64,000 bases of DNA from Jeotgalibacillus sp. ET6 (GTDB lineage Bacteria > Bacillota > Bacilli > Bacillales > Jeotgalibacillaceae): NCBI RefSeq assembly GCF_029667115.1, contig NZ_JARUIU010000010.1, forward strand, positions 53,029 through 117,028, read 5' to 3'. Below the pieces are notes generated by a model. That model was not told the DNA's origin and ran no database searches. It was given only the letters and a program-made list of their open reading frames with translations. The translations under genes and the position numbers were made by a program. Positions 60,424 to 64,000 of the stretch are shown one piece after another; position 1 is the first letter of the stretch, and every line of letters starts with the position of its first letter.

Positions 60424-60589
60424 GTTTCCCCCTAAAAATCACTGTTACGAACATGTTTCTCTCTCTTAAAGATACACCTGTTTTCATTATCATGTCAACG
60501 AAACACAACCGTTTCTCACATCGTTCTAAGAGGGGAATACATTGAATTATTCAACTCTTTCTTTTCGCATTTATTCCTGTTGAAAATGC

Positions 60590-60618
60590 AGTATAATAAA
60601 TATAATGGTAAATGTCGA
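60590..60618 (-). promoter_or_regulatory. menF promoter
   Basis: Minus-strand TCGACA (60618-60613), 17-base spacer, TATACT (60595-60590). Confidence 0.75.
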
Positions 60619-60633
60619 AATCTTTCTAGGTCA

Positions 60634-60663
60634 TTGACAAATAAAGAGTTATTTTAATACACT
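60634..60663 (+). promoter_or_regulatory. menA promoter
   Basis: TTGACA (60634-60639), 18-base spacer, TACACT (60658-60663). It lies 16 bases from the divergent menF -35 element. Confidence 0.7.
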
Positions 60664-60724
60664 TTACTATGGACTATTTTTCGCTATTTATTAACATACA
60701 GCACTTTTAAGGAGAGAACAGCAT

Positions 60725-61636
60725 ATGCATCTTCAGCCTGAGCGTGACCATGGCTTTCAAATATGGTGGAAGCTTACACGGCCCCATACCTTGACTGCCG
60801 CATTTGTTCCGGTTTTACTTGGAACCGTACTGGCACTGGAATACACCGAATTAAACTGGCCATTATTTTTAGCGATGCTTCTGGCAAGCATTTTAATTCA
60901 GGCAGCAACCAATATGATTAATGAGTATTACGATTTCACCCGCGGACTCGACAACGAAAAATCTGTCGGCATTGGCGGAGCCATCGTTCGAAATGGGGTT
61001 AAACCTAAGACCGTAATCAGGCTTGCCTTCCTCCTGTTTGGAATTGCCCTTCTGCTGGGAATTTATATTTGCGCCAACAGCTCCTGGTGGATCGGTGCAA
61101 TAGGATTAGTATGTATGGCAGCAGCTTATTTTTATACCGGCGGTCCTCTTCCAATCGCCTACACGCCTTTTGGCGAGCTGACAGCAGGTTTCTTTATGGG
61201 GTTTGTCATAATCCTGATTTCATTTTACATTCAAACTTCGGCCATAAACTCTGTTGTTATGCTTGTTTCACTTCCCGTATCTATATTAGTAGGTGCTATT
61301 TTATTAGCAAATAATATCAGAGACCTTGACGGGGATAAGGAAAACGGGCGCAAAACCATCGCCATTCTCTTGGGCCGCAAAAATGCAATCTATTTACTCG
61401 CAGCGATGTTTGCTGTAGCTTACGGGTCAGTCGTTGTCCTAATCTTTTCAGGCATCGTGTCACCATGGCTGTTTATCAGTTTCCTGAGTGTGCCTAAAGC
61501 TATTAAGGCAACAACAGGATTTATTGGCAAAACCATGCCGATGCAAATGATGCCGGCAATGAAAGCAACGGCTCAGACAAATACAATATTCGGATTTTTA
61601 CTGTCCATTGGATTTTTAATCGGATACTTTACTTGA
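60725..61636 (+). CDS. menA: 1,4-Dihydroxy-2-naphthoate polyprenyltransferase
   Basis: Attaches the isoprenoid tail to DHNA in the membrane. The 303-residue protein has about eight helices; the first Asp-rich motif is NMINEYYDFTRGLDNEKS and the second NNIRDLDGDKENGRKTIA, together the divalent-metal/diphosphate site of UbiA-family enzymes. AAGGAGAG precedes the ATG. Divergent from menF. Confidence 0.96.
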   Translation: MHLQPERDHGFQIWWKLTRPHTLTAAFVPVLLGTVLALEYTELNWPLFLAMLLASILIQAATNMINEYYDFTRGLDNEKSVGIGGAIVRNGVKPKTVIRLAFLLFGIALLLGIYICANSSWWIGAIGLVCMAAAYFYTGGPLPIAYTPFGELTAGFFMGFVIILISFYIQTSAINSVVMLVSLPVSILVGAILLANNIRDLDGDKENGRKTIAILLGRKNAIYLLAAMFAVAYGSVVVLIFSGIVSPWLFISFLSVPKAIKATTGFIGKTMPMQMMPAMKATAQTNTIFGFLLSIGFLIGYFT

Positions 61637-61645
61637 GTTGTTAGG

Positions 61646-61690
61646 AAGGATCGCAAACAAAAACTGTTTGCGATCCTTTCTTTTTTTTGC
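61646..61690 (+). terminator. menA terminator
   Basis: AAGGATCGCAAACA pairs perfectly with TGTTTGCGATCCTT; eight T follow. Confidence 0.95.
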
Positions 61691-61837
61691 CAAGCTGCTG
61701 CCTTGAAAAATCCAGAGAAGAAAAAGTACACAGATACTCCTTAGTCATTGTGTTTTTCGCTCTGTTAAAAGGTTTCATTTTTTGCACAGAGGATAAACTA
61801 AGCGTATCAGCATGTATTTTACTAAGGAGTGGTCAAC

Positions 61838-62488
61838 GTGTTATCAAACGAGCAAATAAATAAATTCAAAGAAAGATTATTGAAACAAAAAAGAGAACTT
61901 ACAGAGGACCAGAATGATAAAGCAGATGTGGACGAGTATTCCACTGAACTTTCTCAATACGACAATCATCCTGCAGACAATGCAACTGACTTGTTTGACA
62001 GAGAACTCGATATGGCTCTGAATGAGCATTCTGAAGAGGAGCTTGAAAAAGTGGAAGCAGCTCTTCAGGCCATTGAAGAAGGAACGTATGGAGTATGCAA
62101 GGTAACAGGAAAGGATATTCCAATTGAACGGCTGGAAGCCATGCCAACTGCCCTGACTGTTGTAGAAGCCGCAGAAGAGCAGACTCAAGGCGATATTGAA
62201 AGCAGACCAAGTGAAGAATCAGTCATTTCTCCTTCTTCTGACCATCCGCTACGCTCGGAAGAGGGAGAGGTACGCGATTATCAAAATAGCTTCAGTGAAG
62301 CTGCCCGGTATGGCACGTCTGAAACACCTTCAGATATGGCCGGTGACGAAAAGGATTACGACGAAATGTATGAAAGCCATGAAGATGGAGATGACTCCAT
62401 TAATGAACTATCAGATGAAAACGAAGAAGAAGAAATCGGCACCGACCTTGAAGGCAAAGATAGAAGAATCTATAACAAAAATGAATAA
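61838..62488 (+). CDS. yteA: YteA family DksA-like regulatory protein
   Basis: A 216-residue member of the TraR/DksA-like YteA family. The conserved helical part SQYDNHPADNATDLFDRELDMALNEHSEEELEKVEAALQAIEEGTYGVCKVTGKDIPIERLEAMPTA matches B. subtilis YteA; only one Cys remains (YGVCKVTG), so no full C4 zinc finger. The C-terminal half is acidic and low in complexity. B. subtilis YteA is a general-stress or spore-related gene of unknown role. GTG at 61838 is preferred (AAGGAG eight bases upstream); longer start GTG at 61829 is in the site. Confidence 0.88.
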   Translation: MLSNEQINKFKERLLKQKRELTEDQNDKADVDEYSTELSQYDNHPADNATDLFDRELDMALNEHSEEELEKVEAALQAIEEGTYGVCKVTGKDIPIERLEAMPTALTVVEAAEEQTQGDIESRPSEESVISPSSDHPLRSEEGEVRDYQNSFSEAARYGTSETPSDMAGDEKDYDEMYESHEDGDDSINELSDENEEEEIGTDLEGKDRRIYNKNE

Positions 62489-62490
62489 TT

Positions 62491-62526
62491 AAAAAAGGAA
62501 GTCCAATCGTTTTGGACTTCCTTTTT
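62491..62526 (+). terminator. yteA terminator
   Basis: AAAAGGAAGTCC pairs with GGACTTCCTTTT around AATCGTTTT; T run follows. Confidence 0.93.
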
Positions 62527-62607
62527 GTGACCGTTTGCTCATAATAACAATTCTACTGACAAGCAAGCCGTTTCAACCTGCAAACCTATTCTGCAAAAGA
62601 TAGAAAC

Positions 62608-62641
62608 TAAAAAAACACATTCAAGTTGAATGTGTTTTTAA
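62608..62641 (-). terminator. Terminator of the tRNA operon
   Basis: AAAACACATTCAA pairs with TTGAATGTGTTTT; T run on the minus strand directly beyond tRNA-Glu, also usable by the plus strand. Confidence 0.85.
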
Positions 62642-62643
62642 AA

Positions 62644-62715
62644 TGACCCGTACGGGATTCGAACCCGTGTTACCGCCGTGAAAGGGCGGTGTCTTAACCG
62701 CTTGACCAACGGGCC
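62644..62715 (-). tRNA. tRNA-Glu (TTC)
   Basis: 72-nt cloverleaf with anticodon TTC in loop CTTTCAC; acceptor GGCCCGT/ACGGGTC. The CCA end is not encoded. Last gene of the minus-strand block. Confidence 0.96.
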
Positions 62716-62722
62716 AAAAGAG

Positions 62723-62810
62723 CGGAGAAGGAGGGATTTGAACCCTCGCGCCGCTTACGCGACCTACACCCTTAGCAGGGGCGCCTCTTCAGCCACTTGA
62801 GTACTTCCCC
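62723..62810 (-). tRNA. tRNA-Ser (GCT)
   Basis: Long variable arm (class II) with anticodon GCT; acceptor GGGGAAG/CTTCTCC, discriminator G, CCA not encoded. Confidence 0.95.
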
Positions 62811-62815
62811 ATAAT

Positions 62816-62890
62816 TGGCTCCACAGGTAGGACTCGAACCTACGACCGATCGGTTAACAGCCGATAGCTCTACCACTGAGCTACTGTGGA
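62816..62890 (-). tRNA. tRNA-Asn (GTT)
   Basis: Anticodon GTT; acceptor TCCACAG/CTGTGGA, CCA encoded. Confidence 0.96.
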
Positions 62891-62891
62891 A

Positions 62892-62968
<77 letters not shown>

Positions 62969-62971
62969 CTT

Positions 62972-63045
62972 TGGAGCGGGTGATGAGAATCGAACTCACG
63001 ACATCAGCTTGGAAGGCTGAGGTTTTACCACTAAACTACACCCGC
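62972..63045 (-). tRNA. tRNA-Gly (TCC)
   Basis: Anticodon TCC; acceptor GCGGGTG/CACCCGC, discriminator T, CCA encoded. Confidence 0.96.
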
Positions 63046-63069
63046 AAAGAGTATGAAATTAAGTAAATA

Positions 63070-63146
63070 TGGGGCGACTGATGGGAATCGAACCCACGAA
63101 TGCCTGAACCACAATCAGGTGCGTTAACCACTTCGCCACAACCGCC
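63070..63146 (-). tRNA. tRNA-His (GTG)
   Basis: Anticodon GTG; the extra G at position -1 faces C73, the usual identity of His tRNA; CCA encoded. Confidence 0.96.
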
Positions 63147-63172
63147 ACAGCTATAACATAATATAAAAAAGG

Positions 63173-63245
63173 TGGCTTTGGACGGAATCGAACCGCCGAC
63201 ACATGGATTTTCAGTCCATTGCTCTACCGACTGAGCTACAAAGCC
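63173..63245 (-). tRNA. tRNA-Phe (GAA)
   Basis: Anticodon GAA; acceptor GGCTTTG/CAAAGCC, CCA not encoded (CCT). Confidence 0.96.
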
Positions 63246-63256
63246 TTGATAAAAAA

Positions 63257-63332
63257 TGGCGGTCCCGACCGGGATCGAACCGGCGATCTCCTGCGTGACA
63301 GGCAGGCATGTTAACCGCTACACCACGGGACC
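63257..63332 (-). tRNA. tRNA-Asp (GTC)
   Basis: Anticodon GTC; acceptor GGTCCCG/CGGGACC, discriminator G, CCA encoded. Confidence 0.96.
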
Positions 63333-63339
63333 TTGGTAA

Positions 63340-63413
<74 letters not shown>

Positions 63414-63465
63414 TCGTTGCCGGCTTAAGATATCTCATAAGCCTTAAGTAATTAGAAATTAAAAA

Positions 63466-63558
63466 TGGAGGAGGAAGAGGGATTCGAACCCCCGCGGGAT
63501 TTGACTCCCCTGTCGGTTTTCAAGACCGATCCCTTCAGCCAAACTTGGGTATTCCTCC
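63466..63558 (-). tRNA. tRNA-Ser (TGA)
   Basis: Class II with long variable arm, anticodon TGA; acceptor GGAGGAA/TTCCTCC, discriminator T (usually G), CCA encoded. Confidence 0.94.
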
Positions 63559-63568
63559 AGAAAAATAG

Positions 63569-63645
63569 TGGTGGACCTTGCAGGACTCGAACCTGCGACC
63601 GGACGGTTATGAGCCGTCTGCTCTAACCAGCTGAGCTAAAGGTCC
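63569..63645 (-). tRNA. tRNA-Ile2 (CAT, lysidine type)
   Basis: Anticodon CAT, but the acceptor GGACCTT/AAGGTCC and body match the B. subtilis minor isoleucine tRNA whose C34 is changed to lysidine by TilS; the neighbouring elongator Met gene differs. CCA encoded. Confidence 0.85.
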
Positions 63646-63651
63646 CTGATA

Positions 63652-63728
63652 TGGTGGCGGCAGAGGGGATCGAACCCCCGACCTCACGGGTATGAACCGT
63701 ACGCTCTAGCCAGCTGAGCTACGCCGCC
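63652..63728 (-). tRNA. tRNA-Met (CAT), elongator
   Basis: Anticodon CAT in CGGTTCATACCC; acceptor GGCGGCG paired with TGCCGCC (position 7 G facing T), CCA encoded. It matches the B. subtilis elongator Met gene body. Confidence 0.92.
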
Positions 63729-63749
63729 AAATGAAATTTTATAATAAGG

Positions 63750-63822
63750 TGGAGCCTAGCGGGATCGAACCGCTGACCTCCTGCGTGCAAGGCAGGCGCT
63801 CTCCCAGCTGAGCTAAGGCCCC
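63750..63822 (-). tRNA. tRNA-Ala (TGC)
   Basis: Anticodon TGC; acceptor GGGGCCT/AGGCTCC with the G-U identity pair region at position 3, CCA not encoded (CCT). Confidence 0.95.
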
Positions 63823-63838
63823 TAGAGTGATAATTAAA

Positions 63839-63915
63839 TGGTCGGGAAGACAGGATTCGAACCTGCGACCCCTTGGTCCCAAACCAAGTGCTCTACCAAG
63901 CTGAGCTACTCCCCG
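63839..63915 (-). tRNA. tRNA-Pro (TGG)
   Basis: Anticodon TGG; acceptor CGGGGAG/CTTCCCG, CCA encoded. Confidence 0.95.
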
Positions 63916-63924
63916 AAATATGTA

Positions 63925-64000
63925 TGGCGCGCCCGAGAGGAGTCGAACCCCTAACCTCTTGATCCGTAGTCAAACGCTCTATCCAATTGAGCTACGGGCG
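63925..64000 (-). tRNA. tRNA-Arg (ACG), cut by window end
   Basis: Anticodon ACG; 3' acceptor CGGGCGC, discriminator G and encoded CCA. Its first base should lie at position 64001, so one nucleotide is missing. Confidence 0.93.

Larger units (their letters stand above)
60424..60724. other. Divergent men promoter region
   Basis: The 301 bases between menF and menA hold only the two divergent promoters above; no further motif was recognised. Confidence 0.6.

Noticed and set aside
62181..62492. Frames on both strands inside yteA
   Set aside because: Alternative frames of the acidic, low-complexity C-terminal half; no start signals.

Overview
The window is a chromosomal segment from a low-to-mid GC Gram-positive endospore-former relative (Bacillaceae or Planococcaceae type). 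Evidence: strong AGGAGG-like ribosome binding sites, GTG and TTG starts, a T-box before leuS, an S-box before metK, ECF sigma-W-like, Fur, Zur and CcpA-type sites, and gene order matching the Bacillus subtilis leuS to trnB region. Genus cannot be fixed from the sequence; recurrent intergenic repeats of the type seen here suggest a Jeotgalibacillus- or Planococcus-like lineage, but that is a guess.

Conserved backbone (names as in B. subtilis): rhodanese ytwF, leuS, yttB, ytqA-ytqB, then ytpA-ytpB, ytoA, metK, pckA, ytmB, ytmA, ytkD, dps, ytzI, yidD/ytjA, the menaquinone genes menF-D-H-B, menE-C and menA, yteA, and finally a minus-strand tRNA block. The 15 tRNAs appear in the B. subtilis trnB order (Arg-Pro-Ala-Met-Ile2-Ser-fMet-Asp-Phe-His-Gly-Ile-Asn-Ser-Glu); the Arg gene is cut by the window end.

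Two accessory insertions interrupt this backbone. The first (about 9.9-28.4 kb) holds a HAD phosphatase, a Fur-controlled ferredoxin-NADP reductase, fosB, a five-gene envelope-stress cluster (DUF4178, PspA, DUF4247 lipoprotein, DUF350, membrane spermidine-synthase-like protein) behind a sigma-W-like promoter, a stress SDR, a MarR-azoreductase-pirin electrophile-response set sharing an operator, a GH13 glucosidase and a luciferase-like oxidoreductase. The second (about 32-43.1 kb) holds a cation/proton antiporter, topB, two DUF948 paralogues, a small M50 protease, and a two-component plus ABC-2 exporter set resembling the linearmycin-resistance lnrJKLMN system.

Most interesting points: the PspA/polyamine-type cluster and its promoter; a predicted shared operator for MarR, AzoR and pirin; catalytic-residue losses in the SDR (Lys to Asn) and in YtpA (nucleophile Ser to Gly); a Zur-controlled orphan zinc-binding protein with twelve His-Asp-Glu heptads; a probable small RNA or attenuator with CcpA sites upstream of a membrane hydrolase; and a family of about 200-bp repeats sitting at gene 3' ends whose internal hairpins differ in sequence but keep pairing. 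No IS element, prophage or CRISPR array was seen.
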